Source: Baylisascaris procyonis (taxonomy: Eukaryota; Nematoda; Chromadorea; Rhabditida; Ascarididae). From it: a stretch of 64,000 bases of DNA. Shown in pieces: positions 24,401 to 38,439 of this stretch. The notes below the pieces were generated by a model. The model was not told where the DNA came from. It did not search any database and worked only from the letters and a program-made list of their open reading frames with translations. Numbering within the stretch: the first letter of the stretch is position 1; every line of letters starts with the position of its first letter. The position numbers and the translations under genes are program-made. The stretch covers positions 372,001 through 436,000 of the forward strand of contig JAZARR010000074.1 in the NCBI GenBank assembly GCA_037389465.1. The letters are read 5' to 3'.

Positions 24401-27400
24401 AATGTCTATAGGCCTTCTTCAATTTAAAGGAACACCTGAGCGCTAGCGTCTCATCTAGGCTTTTAATGTCTCACATATATGCATTCGGTGTTGTTTTGGG
24501 CCGTAACAGGGGTAATAACGAACCTCGCTGAATAATTTGGCAATCTTTCTTGCTTTCAAAAGTGCAAACCCTACTTTCTCCACGTTGCAACAAAAGCGCA
24601 TTAAGATTGATGTCGACCGGTCTTAGAACACTCTCCTCCTGTACTCTTTTCTTATTTGGTGTCTCACACCATAGTGTTGGGCATGCCCTGTAGCACTTCA
24701 TCCGTATTGGTTTTCGCAAAGTTTAGCAAGACTCATATCAGGCAAATTGCGCTACCATTTTAGAAATCATCAATTTCGAATCGTCGCAAGTCGCAGGCTT
24801 ACGTCTGTCACAAAATCATTGCCATCTTTTCTAACGTTCCCTTGCTAGAGATATTTCGGTTCGCTTTTCCATGCAGTGACGTCGGCATCGCTATCAACTC
24901 GCCAAAAAGGCATATCAGCACTTACAATATTCTGAACAATTTCCAGTTTCGTGTCTTACGAATCTACGATGCGCTTCGTGCCGATATCATCAATATATCA
25001 ACTAATATCAAATCTCGAACTGCGTCTGGGTCCCTGATTATTGAAATTCTGTGGATGCTTTTTCACAAGGATTAGCTACAATCAAGGATTGCTTCGCTTA
25101 TCTTTTTTCCTACTCCCGCTCATACTCAATTTGCGTTGTTCGAATACATAAGTAATAAATATTTTCTTACAGCGTCCTTTATGTTTGTATCGCCTCGTTA
25201 CTGCGCCTTTCTCTCCGTTCACGACGGCATCTTTCCTAATACTGCTCACGTTATGGTGGACGAGTAAATGTTTGCATGTTTCTTTGCTCATAACCGATAC
25301 AGTTAATCATTTTTTCTAACTCTAGTTTCAAGGATTTCTGAATTATTTCTTTCATATAGACGACGAAGCAGACACACGTGCATATATCCGATATTGTCGT
25401 AGTTATATGGCGCATAATCATGTACGTAGTATCCGGTTCGGGTTTAATGCGCACCCGTTACGATCCCTTCAAAAGAATTCGTTTATTCTGTGTGATTTAA
25501 GTAAAGGGACTGAGCAAATTGTTCACTTAGCATTACTGCGCTTTTGCCTTTGCGCTGTTCATTTGCAGCCTTCGAGAGCGAATGCTCCAATTTCAAAAAA
25601 TGCCTTCCTTGTATCAAACTCACCACTGGTGGAAGGGAGATGCAGAACTGGGTCTTCCATCATCGCGAATCACGCGCACCGGAACGCATTTCCGGCTTTG
25701 TACAGCATTGTGTGTTGCTTAACAAGGCGCATGTGATCATATTCGCTTTTGCTTCTGAACCGATATTTTACTTTTTCGGCGATCGCATGGAGAAAGCAAT
25801 ATTCGGCGGTGTTCACCCACATTTGCCGAGTTCATAAATGGGGCTGCAGGGACAACTGCATTTCGATATCGCCAAGAAAAGGCTTGGAAATATATTGCAT
25901 ATTTTATGACCCGTGCTACGCATTACACAGACTTGCAACAATTACTTGGATAAAGACTGTAGAGTAATTCATCACCAATGAAGAGCGTTGGTGGATGCAT
26001 ATGAATACGGTAGTCTGTCGACCTCACTAGGGACATCTGCGCTGCTATATGAAGACACCAATGGTGGGCGGCGTCAGTGACACATCGACACATGGCCCAG
26101 TCAGTGGTTTGCGGTTTCTGAAGGCGTGCTGGCGCATCCTCCATCCTCTTCATCTTCTTTCGATTAGACGGCAGTTGTCTGACTTCAAATAACGGAAGTA
26201 ACCTCCACACGTTCAGGTGAAAACTCAACTGTTTCTATGAAATAATTTGTTCTCCGAGCAAAACTTCCCTATAGATTCTCTACACTTCCTTATTTCTTTT
26301 TAAGATGCACATTTGACGGTTTTTCGAAGAAGCTCGCTCGCTGCATTCTGTACTGGAGCTTTATTTCATACTGTAGATATTATAAAATCAATGCAAATTG
26401 CTATAGGGAACAATTTGCTGATAACCTTATCTGCTATTTGGCTTAGATTATAGGATTTTCTTTCAGTAGCATGGCTACGAATTAACCTGCGTAAGTTTTG
26501 TCACTGAAGTTTTCGCTGAACACTTTTAAATGTTTCAGTACAAATCTTATGGCTAACCTGTCAATAGAAGGGACCACTTAATAAATACAGCATGAAATGC
26601 AGTAAAATGTTTCATTGTTAAAGGATTATGAACAATGCTCGGCGTCTCAATATGACGTAAATTCACTTTTGAATTATTCCAGATTACCGACGAAACATAA
26701 TGTTCACCGTTTCTTCACTTCTTCAGGTATGCACTCTGACTAGTCTTTCTTTCGAAATATCAGTCTCACTTGATCGCGAGTGTTCTACCTTTATAACATA
26801 TTGTTGGACGTTTGATGTGTATCGAAAATTGTACTTCATGAAACAAAATATATATATTTTTTGTCAGTAATAAGCTATTGCAAAAGTGTTTCATAAATAA
26901 TGGTGTCTAAGCGAATCCTAATCGTCAGGTCATCAAAAACCAGGCTTGGAGTCCTGAAACGGTCACCTTCAGTTACTCTTTATAGCGTATACAAACATTC
27001 GGATGTTGCAGTGATGACTAGCGGATGTTAACTGAGCCTTTTGCAACGTGGTGATAACAGTCATGCAAGAAACAAAACTAGTAGGGAGGAGACGAATTGA
27101 GAAAACAATGCTGAGCATGAACTAGTCAATAACTAATCATTAGTCGTCTAAATACTAGTGACGATGAATTTGCTAGCCAACGTACATCGACTGTCGAAGT
27201 CGAATGAGTGGAAGTGAATTTTGCTGTACAAAAGCTTCCACGCTGAGCTTTCATTCACCAGTAAATGGCCAATCAGCAACTGTTAGAACGATGAACTCTT
27301 AAGGGAGGATCTCAACGATGCTTAAAAGACTGTACCACCTCTTCGTCATTGATGAATAGGACTTGTGATAGAGTCATGCAAATCACAGGCATATATAATC

Positions 27401-29760
27401 GGAATGAAGAGCATATCTCATCAATCCATCTAAAATCTTAGAGGGTTCTTCGTCGGTTCATTTCAATTCTACTAAAAGAGGAATTTACACACTCCCAACC
27501 CTAAGCGATTATAAATTGTCGAGAACAATAAACAACCTTGTAGTGCCTTGAGTGCATAGTGATTCCAACGATATATGCTCTCTGTATGAGCAGAACATGT
27601 GATCCTTTTCCACATTCTGTGGTACTGCGATGAGGTCGCCTCTCACTTCTGCTTCTACTTGATTTGCTTGATTTGGGTGCACCTATTTCCATAACGGGTA
27701 GCGCTAACTTGAGTATCGTATCAGCCAAAATTTAAATGTGAGCTTATTTGATGAAGATGCGCGTAGGATGATGATTTGTCACGCTTGTGGCAGTAGTTTG
27801 TTAATGAACGCTCCAAAACTTGCCGTTAATACGTACAGAAATAAAGGCAACGTCCCTTGTGCCACAAAGTAAAAAAAAAAGCATCTTTAAATCATTCAGA
27901 GGCGAAGCATACAACATCTTTTCTTCATTTCCGTTGCTTTCTTCAGCAACTCTAGAGTGCCAAGGTAAATAGGTGTGCAGTATGCTTATTGCTCTGAACA
28001 GTCCTTATGAACGAATAAGGACGCAGCTGCTGCATACCTGAGTTTCCTTTCGTTTTGCCTCATTCCTTACAGAACCGATGTTCCACACTAGCGAATAATC
28101 AGCAGTTTTCTACTCATTTGCTCCATGCGCTATATCCGGACATTCGCGTACAGAGACAGCTGACACCACATCGATTTTTTTCTTGAGCATGGGCAATTTA
28201 ACCTTTGGCCTACTCTGTCTAGATTCCTTTCTGCTGTTTTGGAAGCTGAGGTACTCTTCGGCACATCGTCAATTTCAAACCGAGGGAAGTTGAACTTGGA
28301 ACTGAGTATGACTTTTCCAATCATATGCATCCAGAGAGCGCTCTTGTTAGATTCAATCGAGCAACTCGATCTGTAGTAGCCCCGAAAAAATACTTTTTGC
28401 TCAATAACATTAGAAGGGACGCTAGAACAGGAAAAATTCCAATAATTCATTAAGGCTGGGCGCTATGTCCTCGTTCACTCACAACAAGGGAGAACAGCTG
28501 GTTCATGTCGCCCATCTGATATGGAAATTGCTTTTTCAACATCGCAGTTGTTGCGATGAATTTTACGGTAGTTTTTTTTTATTACAGAAGTTTGGAAGCG
28601 TACTAGAAAATGACATGTGCAACAGTTTCACGAGATGAAACTGCTATTTGAAAGTTGGTAGTGCGAGTGCTGCGATATCGGAAAGTTCAGTTCAGTTGTA
28701 CTTGTACCGCACTCGAGGGAAAATAGTTTTTTGAAGGTGCTTTTTCAAGCAAGAAAGGCCACAATCTTATATTTTCAACGAACACTTTAATGACGTTGGC
28801 TTTAAATTGCGGAAAGGTCATTTTGTATGACGTAATGAACGAACAAAATGAATTTCGATTCGTGAAAAAAACAAACACACTATTTTAAAATGTCTGCTCA
28901 GAATGCAAAAGTTGAATTAAACCTTTTGATCCTATCGATAAGGCTTTTTTCCCGATAGTCGACGGTTCTAACTGTGAGAATAGCCATGCCGACAGCATTA
29001 GATTTGTGAGAGAAGCAAGTATAAGAAAACTTCATGGAATTCAGCAAATATTTTCCAACAGTAGATAACAATTTTGGCAAATGCTTCGAAGATTGAATAG
29101 AAGCATAGATAGCAAATACCCATTACTTATATTCGTGGTTTTTGGAGGATGCACTACAACTGCTGGGCGTTGTGTGATGCGGCTAGCCACATAGGGGTGC
29201 ACTTTCATCACAGTTGAAAGCAAAAATTTACTATTAGAAAGTACTTTCCTTTAGGTGCCTTCCAGTTCCTTGAAAATGGTTATCATCTATGTACCGACAA
29301 TTCTGAGAAACTGCTTGCACATCAATGAACTATTTGTTTTAATTATTCAATCACCGATTAACACAGAAGCGTACTTTGACTTCATGATCGCCTCACTTAA
29401 TAATCAAAGTGCTTAGGTGAGGTGATTTGGTGCCTTGGTGCCTTGGGATTACGGCCATGAGACAAACGCGCAAATTGCTTCATGAAACGGTCAATTTTAT
29501 ATCTGTAGTTACGTTTCAATTTTTATATTATATTTATAGAAGTGCATGAAGAGACTAGGACAACATTTTAAAGGAATTAAAAAAAACATTCACGTCTTTT
29601 GTAGCCACAAATCTGAAGATGTAACGGCAAAGTGCAATAAACGTTCGAGAAATTTTATGATGAACATAGAGGATTGTGTAAATTGTTGATGCGCCCTTGA
29701 AGATAAATGACTAGCCAAATAATAATATGACATAAGGCTATTAATCGATTAAAAGCGTAC

Positions 29761-29916
29761 CTATTTCGAGCTTAGTGGATTCCATTCGTTCCGAAATTCC
29801 AAAAACCGTTGCATGGAATGCGTGAAAACCACCGCCTGAGAGTTTTGGCAAAAACGTGAATAAATTTTGCGGCAGTATCCCATTGTTAGAATGTTCGATA
29901 ATAGTCTTGCCTTTTC
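29761..29916 (-). CDS. Possible internal exon, unknown protein
   Basis: This minus-strand segment lies between an acceptor (AACTGTAG) and a donor (ATAG|GTACGC). It has 51 full codons with two bases of a split codon before and one after. The peptide contains GILPQNLFTFLPKLSGGGFHA and ends ERMESTKLEI. It has balanced composition with Gly and aromatic residues, which is unlike the background. I do not recognise the family and could not join it to neighbours. Confidence 0.22.
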   Translation of the reverse strand, partial: EKARLLSNILTMGYCRKIYSRFCQNSQAVVFTHSMQRFLEFRNEWNPLSSK

Positions 29917-31123
29917 CTACAGTTAAATTTCCTTTTATCAAGTCGATTTTATTGAGAAAATATTAGCATCTATTAAGACGATATGAACTTAGCAGGAATT
30001 GATGCATTCCATATAAGGGATAGAATAGTTTATTTCTCTTTGCTGAGGAAATTTTCCACTGTTAAACACCAACTTTCATCGCCAGCTGAAGATATTGGCC
30101 ATATGCAAATATGCAACGAAGCGTTTAATAGTGGCTATAGTTTCATGAGTTGTTTTTGAACTGATTGCTCGCAGTTGTTGCATATGGTCTTATAAGCCGA
30201 ATTAAATATTTGCATACGATATATCTGAAATCGGACGTTTATATTCTCGATCGATATGCGGAAGACGAATAAGTCAGTAACGTTTGTTGTAATGCACGCA
30301 TCTCCTCTTACTGTGGCTGTTATCCAAACTGAGCATCTAAATCATTTTCCTCGGGGAGCACAGACGAGAAATGCTTGTGTCAAAGTGTCAATATGGGAAC
30401 GGCTGTTAAAATATGCGATTGGCAAATGATTTTTTGGAACGTTCGTCAAAGACATGACATCTATCGGCTGTTCAGCTTTGACATTTGCTCTTATGGGAGT
30501 AAAACGAGAGATTTAATTAGCGTTTTGTCAACTCGTCTCACTTGTTAAATGTCACCCACTCTCCAACCATCTTCTTCACTTCGTCACCAGTGCGCCACTT
30601 GGATTGCTAAGAAAGTCCGGCATATTCCCCCATTCTTTAGAATGCGATCTATTCACTTCGATGCAAACAACGTTTAATGTAGCAGTTTTGCAATAGGATA
30701 CTCTTTTTAATAGCACTTTTTGACTGTATGAGAGTATTGAGTAGGTTAATCAACACAATATGACACATAGTGCCCCACAGAATTAGAAGTGGTGGCCTCT
30801 GAGGAACATAAGTGGAAGAAGATAGATACACATAGTTGTGATAGAAAGGTGGTCTAACAATGGCAGCCAAGGTCGAAAAATTGCCGCAGGCCATTTAAGA
30901 ACGCATAGGGAAAAGACGACAGTAACCAAAGTGCAAAGGTTCGAAGAAAGCAGCCAATCGTACTGAACACATCAGCAACTTCAAATTTCTCGCTATGCAA
31001 AGTATGCCACTAGGTTCATTCTTCAAGTCTGTTTCATGCATTTTTCATCGCTTTCTCTATTGACGTCACTGCTAAAGTTTAGGTCTGAAGAAACTACAAA
31101 GACGTGAAGAGGCACCCTTTCAT

Positions 31124-31333
31124 TCAAAGTCTCGAATCAAATTTGGAGGTCGGTGCCAAACGTCGCGCAAATTCCTGTTCGGACTGTAGTGTACGTTCTT
31201 CATCAGTAACATCCTTTATGCAATATTTTTTGATTTGCTGACGTGAAAAATTTTCCCATGAATATTCATCTTCCTTTGTATGCAAACAAAGGATGGAAAT
31301 TGTGAGTGCAGTGGTAAAACTTTTGCATAACAT
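31124..31333 (-). CDS. Possible small secreted protein (69 aa)
   Basis: The single open frame starts with a true ATG at 31333. Residues 1-19 look like a signal peptide (MLCKSF..ALTISILCLH). A highly charged mature part follows, with EDEYSWENFSRQQIKKYC in the middle and SKFDSRL at the end. A pyrimidine-rich stretch ending TTTGAG about 25 nt upstream could act as a trans-splice acceptor. No homology is recognised and there is no clear poly(A) signal. Charged composition in AT-rich DNA and the signal-peptide layout support it; its short length makes chance possible. Confidence 0.25.
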   Translation of the reverse strand: MLCKSFTTALTISILCLHTKEDEYSWENFSRQQIKKYCIKDVTDEERTLQSEQEFARRLAPTSKFDSRL

Positions 31334-32461
31334 AACAAAAACTAATGCCAAAATTTCTCAAAGAAGTTGAAAAATTTGGAACGCCATGTACAGCCGACCG
31401 TATATGCGATCACGCACAGCCTTCATGAATAATCAGTGCTGTTTCTTCAATGGACATTTTCACCAGTGTTGAATTGACAACTTACGAGGTGGATGAAAAG
31501 ATGAAAATATTTTTCATCATCACAGAAAATTTCACGCTTTCAAACAGTTATTTCTCATTAAGAACTTTTTCATCACTAAGAATTGCTCAAAAACCACTGA
31601 ACACAAAAATCACACGTTTTCTTCGTTCAACACTTTTTCTGCTCACATCGAATTTCAATAATCAGTTGCTAAATTAGCTTTTTTTGCGATTCTCTTCGTC
31701 AGCTGAATGTTATTTGCAGCGAACTATCTCATTCTTTGTGCTTCTACTGATGATCAGGAAACTAGATGGGTCATTGTCTTCCTTCTGATTCCCAGTTGAA
31801 CCGCAAGGGATTTCGATTCGGTCTTCGATTGGGCTTCGTGATACCGAGGAGGAGCACTGACCACAGTCGAAATATTCTCATTTGCAGTTGCGGAAAGCAA
31901 ACGTCCTATTAGATTTGTTGAATAATCATTTCTTTTAACGTTCGTTCGAGCTCATATCGGGGTTGTGCGCGTCACTAAAGATATGTAGCCTAAACGACTA
32001 CAGTAGGCAAAAAAAGAACTGCGATGCTGATTGTTAGCGAGGTGGCAAACGAGCAAATCGGTGTCAGCAAGTCGCACTGCTCTGAGATTTAATTTAGCTT
32101 GTTTTTCTGACCGAATGAACCTGTCGTAATTTTGGCTTGGGCCGATTCGATTCGATTTGTGGGTGATTGATACCCAGGAAGAACACATGTCCGTTTCAGC
32201 CAACTCAGCACCTCAAATTGGCAATTTCACATCGCAGCAAACAAACACACTGCTTTTCCAGTTCAGGGAATCACCGCGTACTTGTATTTCGCAAATGTGC
32301 TCGCATATTGCATATTAGATGCTTTTTTATTCGCCAGTTGCTTTAAAAGTCACTGAAAAATATTTTAGTGATTCATGAAAACTACTTTTGTCCACAATAA
32401 TTGTTCATTTTTTAATGGTCATTTCTGGGTTCCGTTATTGCCTGTTCTTCATTATCAAAAG

Positions 32462-32495
32462 GAGATTTATACAGATTAGAGATTTATACAGATTA
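32462..32495 (+). repeat. Perfect 17-bp tandem duplication
   Basis: The unit GAGATTTATACAGATTA occurs twice in direct succession with no mismatch. There is no coding context. Confidence 0.95.
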
Positions 32496-35400
32496 GACCT
32501 GTACATGGACTGCTTGCCACATTTTCATCTCATTATCCCTTAAGAAACGTGCCTCTGAAGAGAAGGGGATTGCTGTTGGAAAAAAAAATTGAGGAGCCAG
32601 AGTTTTTGCAGTGTTATTGAGCAAGGAATCGAGCAAAGGAAAATGCTCAATCCGGAGAATGCATGAATTCAATAGAGAATTATTTAAACCGTTGCCGAAT
32701 TATTTAAATTGGAAATTTTCATTGTGCCACAGAGTAATCTTGCGCTATACTTGATCGAACGCAGTGCCAAAAAATAACCAACACTGAAGCACAGCAGTGT
32801 GCTGTCATCATTCTACAAGCAAATGTAGATATCGCATTAATACAACAACTACTGTTTACTCATATCATTTATCGATTTTGCGGTGTCGATTGATCGGCGC
32901 TCAATCGACATCACAGTCCTCGGCACACCTAGAAATTCGACATAAAATCATATTAGCTGCCGAGTGCATAACTTGAAAAAGTAGGCTTATTGTGGTGTTA
33001 TACGCCCATTTCGGTTTCACTGTGATCAACGCAGAATCGAAAACTAACGAATGACTGCGCAGCGCTATTTCTGTATTTCAGTTGTGTTCGAAGACCGCTT
33101 TGTTTTGAACGTTCGGTACACAAGCGATAAACGACTGTGCATACAATCATGTCCACTTGCCGTCATCAGAGTGCGGATACATGGAGTATTTCAAAATTAA
33201 ATTGGTTTGAGGACAGGCGGGAATCTCAATTCGCAAAATTTGCTAATCAAGCCCTCGCTACCGCAAACTGATTTTACTTTTGCAGAGAGTTTTGCCAGCT
33301 TTTATATATCGTTTATTTTGCACTTATTTTGCACGTAGGATGCTAATGAGGCAATTTGGCTGGATTAAAAAGGTGACAGTGGGAACTGTGGCACACAAAA
33401 AAGGGAAAGACGCAGGGCGCTTTTTGAACGTATTCGAATGCGGCACCATATGCCTGATTACCGAAAAATGTTCATTTGGGCAAGTAGCAATCTGGCACCA
33501 TAGGCGAACCGCTAAAGAAGTATGCAACTGAAAATCACTGGAATCTTCTAACGGAGGAAATATTGGAGTACAAAAATCCACTGAAAAAAGCCTTCACCAA
33601 GATGGCCGCAAATGGCCATCGCTGAACTCAGCAACATGAACAGTACGTAGGATCAGGATGAAAAACCAAAGTGCAGCTGGATAGATTTGTTCAAACGGTT
33701 CCCAGAGCTTTTGTTTGCTTGTAGTCGTAAGTAAGGATAGTTTTCGTTGAAAGTGGAAAATGAAAATGGTATATGGAGAAATGGGGAGAGAGTTGAAAAA
33801 AAAGGCCAAAATTACCGACAGTTGCTGCAGCAAAAAATAACTATTTCCCTCGACTCATACAGTGGTAATAACGCCGTCGGCGACTTCACACCGAAACCTC
33901 GAAGAACACAGTGGACTCTCTCAGGATATGTGGCAGATTTAAACGACACCTTTAATTTTTGTCACGAGCCTCAAATATTTTGAATTGGGCAGTGAACGAA
34001 TGGTCATAGAAACAAGTGATTTAAATGATAAAGTGAATCTTCAAGGAAGGTCTTGAGAGACTTGGACAATACCATACAGTTGCACCAGAGTCTTTGGACG
34101 ATTTAAAAAATATCGTTTTATTGGATCATTCACTCGGGAAAATTGACATTTTGAGATAACTTCACTGTAATATTTCCAAGCAGCCTTCTTAGCCTTTATA
34201 GATGAGCAGAATATGTAGAGCAGTTTTGGTCTCTAGTGAACAAAGTTTGGTTGAATCCTTTGTTCCAATTTTTGCAGAAATATGCTATCTCTTTCGAGCA
34301 AGACAAGCTCTGTAAACGTTTTCTTCCGTAAAGCAAATACGAGTTTGCAAGCTGACCACAAATGAGAACAATAACGAGCGTTGTGGCGAGAAGCCGTATA
34401 GGGAACGATTGAATCGAGTCGCTATAGTCACGACGGTTGTCGTATGGGCGAAATCGGCAATTTGTTGAATTCAATGGTGCTTTCAGGTTATGTCATAGGT
34501 TTGGTATTGCTTTCGGACGAGGGCCTTTCATCACCATGGCCACGCCCCCTCGGCAACAGGCCTATATGAATGCTTGTCTTGTCCAGCTTTTCTCTTCTTT
34601 GTTACTTTCATTCAACGTATTCAAACAGGCAGCAAGAACATAGAAAGTCCTGGGTCTGTATATTTCTGTCTTAATATTGTTGTGCGCGTGCAGTAAAGAA
34701 TATGATTGAGAAGCGGTGTTCAAGTGTTGGAAAATTTTGCCTGTGAACTCAATCTCATGTCGTCCAAAATTGCGTATTTTCACATCTCACTGTGCCTGTG
34801 TTAGGTATTGTGATCTGTCGCCTAACAAATTCCGAGTATTTTGTTTCTTAATATTTTTCCCAAAAACTGTGGCACACCTTTCAGTCATGTTTCAAATTCT
34901 CTTTGACTAAATTATTGCTCCCATTTTTGAAACCATATGCCTTTACAGCTACGCTTAATGTGGAAAGATTGATCTGTGATCCGCATATCGAATACACTTT
35001 TCTACGACGCAACCAAAGTAGTCAGTGAAAACGTACGGAAAGATATATTCGGCAATATGTTTTCATGAAGCTAACAGTTTTCATCGTTCATCAATTTCAA
35101 ATGCTCCCCCACTTCACAAAATAAACTTTTTTTGATGGTGCGATAAGATAGTTGCCGGAATTTCTGAATTTGACAGCGATAGCTTGTGAAACAGCCCGCT
35201 TGGATCATGGTGTATTTATCTCTCCATGCATTGGACACCAGTTTTCGAATGGTCACAGAACGGAAACCTTGGAAATCCTTTTCCAATTCTCCCTCTCCAC
35301 CAGTTGCTTTGGATTCCCTAGCTAATTTTTGGCAAAAACTTCCATAGCAAAAGCGATCTGGCTTTTCACTTTGAACTTAAGGGAATGACATCAAGATGGA

Positions 35401-38339
35401 TTTCTGACTGATACTGCCTGCATCTAATTGTTTGCTACAACATTATTGACTCCAGCAGTGTCTTATTACTAAATAACACAAGTGTCTCCACTTTCTACTA
35501 GTACGTCCAGTTGATGCCGTTGTGCATAGTGATGTTACGAGTACTAGTTACTCTTAGCAGTACTTATTACAGCAACTAGTGATATCAAGGCATATTGTTT
35601 GGCTCCACGATTTACTTACTTTATGGAACTATTTAATAGTAGTTATTGGTGTTGTGAGCAATATTCTGAACCTCTCCAATATCACTGCTATTATATTTAA
35701 CTTAGTTGATACTCACTATAGCATCTTTCGATGGCATTGTACCACTTACCATCACAAGCACCACCTACTTGTTACGTCATTTACTCATGCTACCACAAAT
35801 ATTTTCTGCTTCTCCTGACACTGCTTCCGTTGCTATTTACACTCAGTACTTTCTATTACTGATGATAGTGGCTGCTGTCAGCGCCACAACTTACACTACC
35901 AACGCTTCCACCACTACAAGTATTTATTAGATCGTACTATTTGAACAGCTTATCCATACTTCTTTAAAAGTTATTACTAATGAATAATGTTGATCTCGCG
36001 TAGTAGCGAGAAAGAAGAGTTTTCTGACACGGTGTATTAATGGGTGAGGAGGGAATGGGGTAAACTGAAATCGAGATATCCCGGAATAACAACGATAAGA
36101 TTGTCGACCGCGAAAAGCGTCGACGACGCCAAATTTCTGGGATCCCCTGTAGTGTGCCTTCGGCAGTCTGCGTTCCTCCCGAAACTTCTGGCACAAGATG
36201 CCACCCTTCCTACGGATGGGTTTCTCTGCTGTCACAGAAGGACGTCGCAATATGGCAGGAGGCTATTCCCTTTTTTGATAGCATGGCACTTAGTGTTCTA
36301 CTTACTTTCACTAACTATAAACACTTTCACGATATTCTATTACTCTGACAACAAGTAGATATTCCCAACCACGAACTTAACGGCATAGCTCTAGATTGCA
36401 CATGCCTAACACATACGGTTCAGAAAGGTGTAAACTTTACAAAATGTATGAAGAGGTCATGGCAAAGCACTCTTATTGAATGCTGTTACACATATTTAAG
36501 CTGCGTTAAGCTCATTAAAAGATGTCCTTTCGAGAAAAAAAGAATTCTTTCACATAATCAAAGGAAAAAGTGGGGACGACGAGCTTTGATCAGCAATGAA
36601 ATTCGCACACCGGCTACATACACACTATGGCAGGACACCCACTCTCTCGCACATTTCTGTATTTCGCTTCAACTACACACAAAGAAGAGACGCGTCTAAA
36701 GTTTTTGCATTTCCTCTTATCCACCACGCTTTCAAGCCGACTTGGCAACAATAGGTGGCCTCATTATTTATGTAGAAGAATTGTTTTGCCTTCAACGTTC
36801 GTAATTATTCCATTCACTTAATTAACCAATAAAACTCGGTGTTAATATTCTATCTTCCTACACAGTAAGGGACAGCCCGGAGAGAGTTGACGATAGAATA
36901 TGATAGTAAAAGACGAATCATAGAAGCAATTAGTGAAATAATAGCCTAAAAAAACTGGGTTTTTCCTTGGCGATAGTCCTAAAAACCCGCTAGCATTTTC
37001 TTCCACATCTTCCATTGACTGGCCACGAATCGATTTTTATTTTTGGAAACTGGACAGTTATGCAATACTGCACTATCACTTCTTGAATTTCCTTAAGCAT
37101 GATGCAACAAAGCTGCAAGACTGCAAAGAATTTTTAAGCGAACATAAAAACCAAAAAGAGGTGAGTAGTTAGGGTAAATCTTCTTCTCGTCACATGCCTC
37201 TATCTTCTTCCAGTCCAGCAAATAAAATCAAAAGCTACTTTCTGATTTGCCGATATGAATATCAATCTTTTCACACCTCTTAGTTAAATGCCGCTTTCAT
37301 AATCCAGATTTGTTGCGTTAGTGTGCAATCATTCGCAACGTATTAGAGGTCTTCTGAACAGAAATAAAGTGAACGTTAAAGAAACATGGTATATTTGTTC
37401 TCATCGAAACGTGGTTCATCGAGCACTCACTGCTATTAGCTGGATGCTTTCGTTCATGCATGCTGCAACTGATAAGAGCGGCAATTTCGGTTTGCAACCC
37501 TTACTGATGCACGAATTTGACCGCTTATCTTCTGTATATCAGTATTAGAAACCAATATGACTACTCCACATGTCTTTCGATGCACTTTTAACTTAAACGA
37601 AGAGCAATAAGCTATCTTGTTAGGAATTTCAGGGAGGCATTTTCACGCTAGCTAAACTTTAGCAATACTTATTCCAAATTTTCAGTTCGTTGATAACAAT
37701 TCAGAGCTGTAATATTTCAAATATAGATTTCAACGCTCAAACTGAATCAGACAGTTCTTTAAGTATTTTGAACACTGGAATGTCGATATAACACTTGCGG
37801 GACGGTTAAAGCCGCGTGACTGAAATATTGACCACAAAGAGACTTGAGAAATTCTTTTGCAGTTTACTTTGCTATTTGAAAGTGATGGATATTTTTTGAT
37901 ATATCGGAGATGATTATAGTGGCATGTTAGGAGAAGTGCTGATCGAATCACGAACGCCTAGCTTCAGAAATCGGTCTTCATCGCTGCATACTTTTATAAT
38001 TTCTCCCATCTTTAGGCATGAACTGCAACTATATTCCATAGTAAAGCTTTCGAGGAGATGCCTAAAACATGCCACTAAGGGACTTATATTCGATCAATGT
38101 CGTTTAAAAATCGTGCAACAATTCAAGGATGTGCCACCATAAACTGGTCTTTGCAGCAAAATATTTTAAACTATTGGACAATCGTGAAGGGCTTCACTTG
38201 TATAACTTGAAAAATTTTTGCGCCATATCATTCTAATGCATGATTTCTTGTAAGTTGGAACGAAGGAATTATATCGTAACGTCTCGGCTGTGGTATTATA
38301 AACATTAGCGCGACGCTGCACTTTTGAGAACGCAAAATC

Positions 38340-38439
<100 letters not shown>

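Larger units (their letters stand above)
15203..29760. other. Gene-poor region upstream of the anoctamin gene
   Basis: Nothing here is recognisable by homology. The first kilobase should include the anoctamin promoter, though I see no diagnostic element. The region contains a compound microsatellite (about 16.9-17.1 kb) and a bZIP-site/TATA cluster (about 18.3-18.5 kb). It also has small perfect hairpins at 20189-20207 and 20537-20551 (7-bp and 6-bp stems) and many 60-130 codon open frames that look like chance. Confidence 0.6.
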
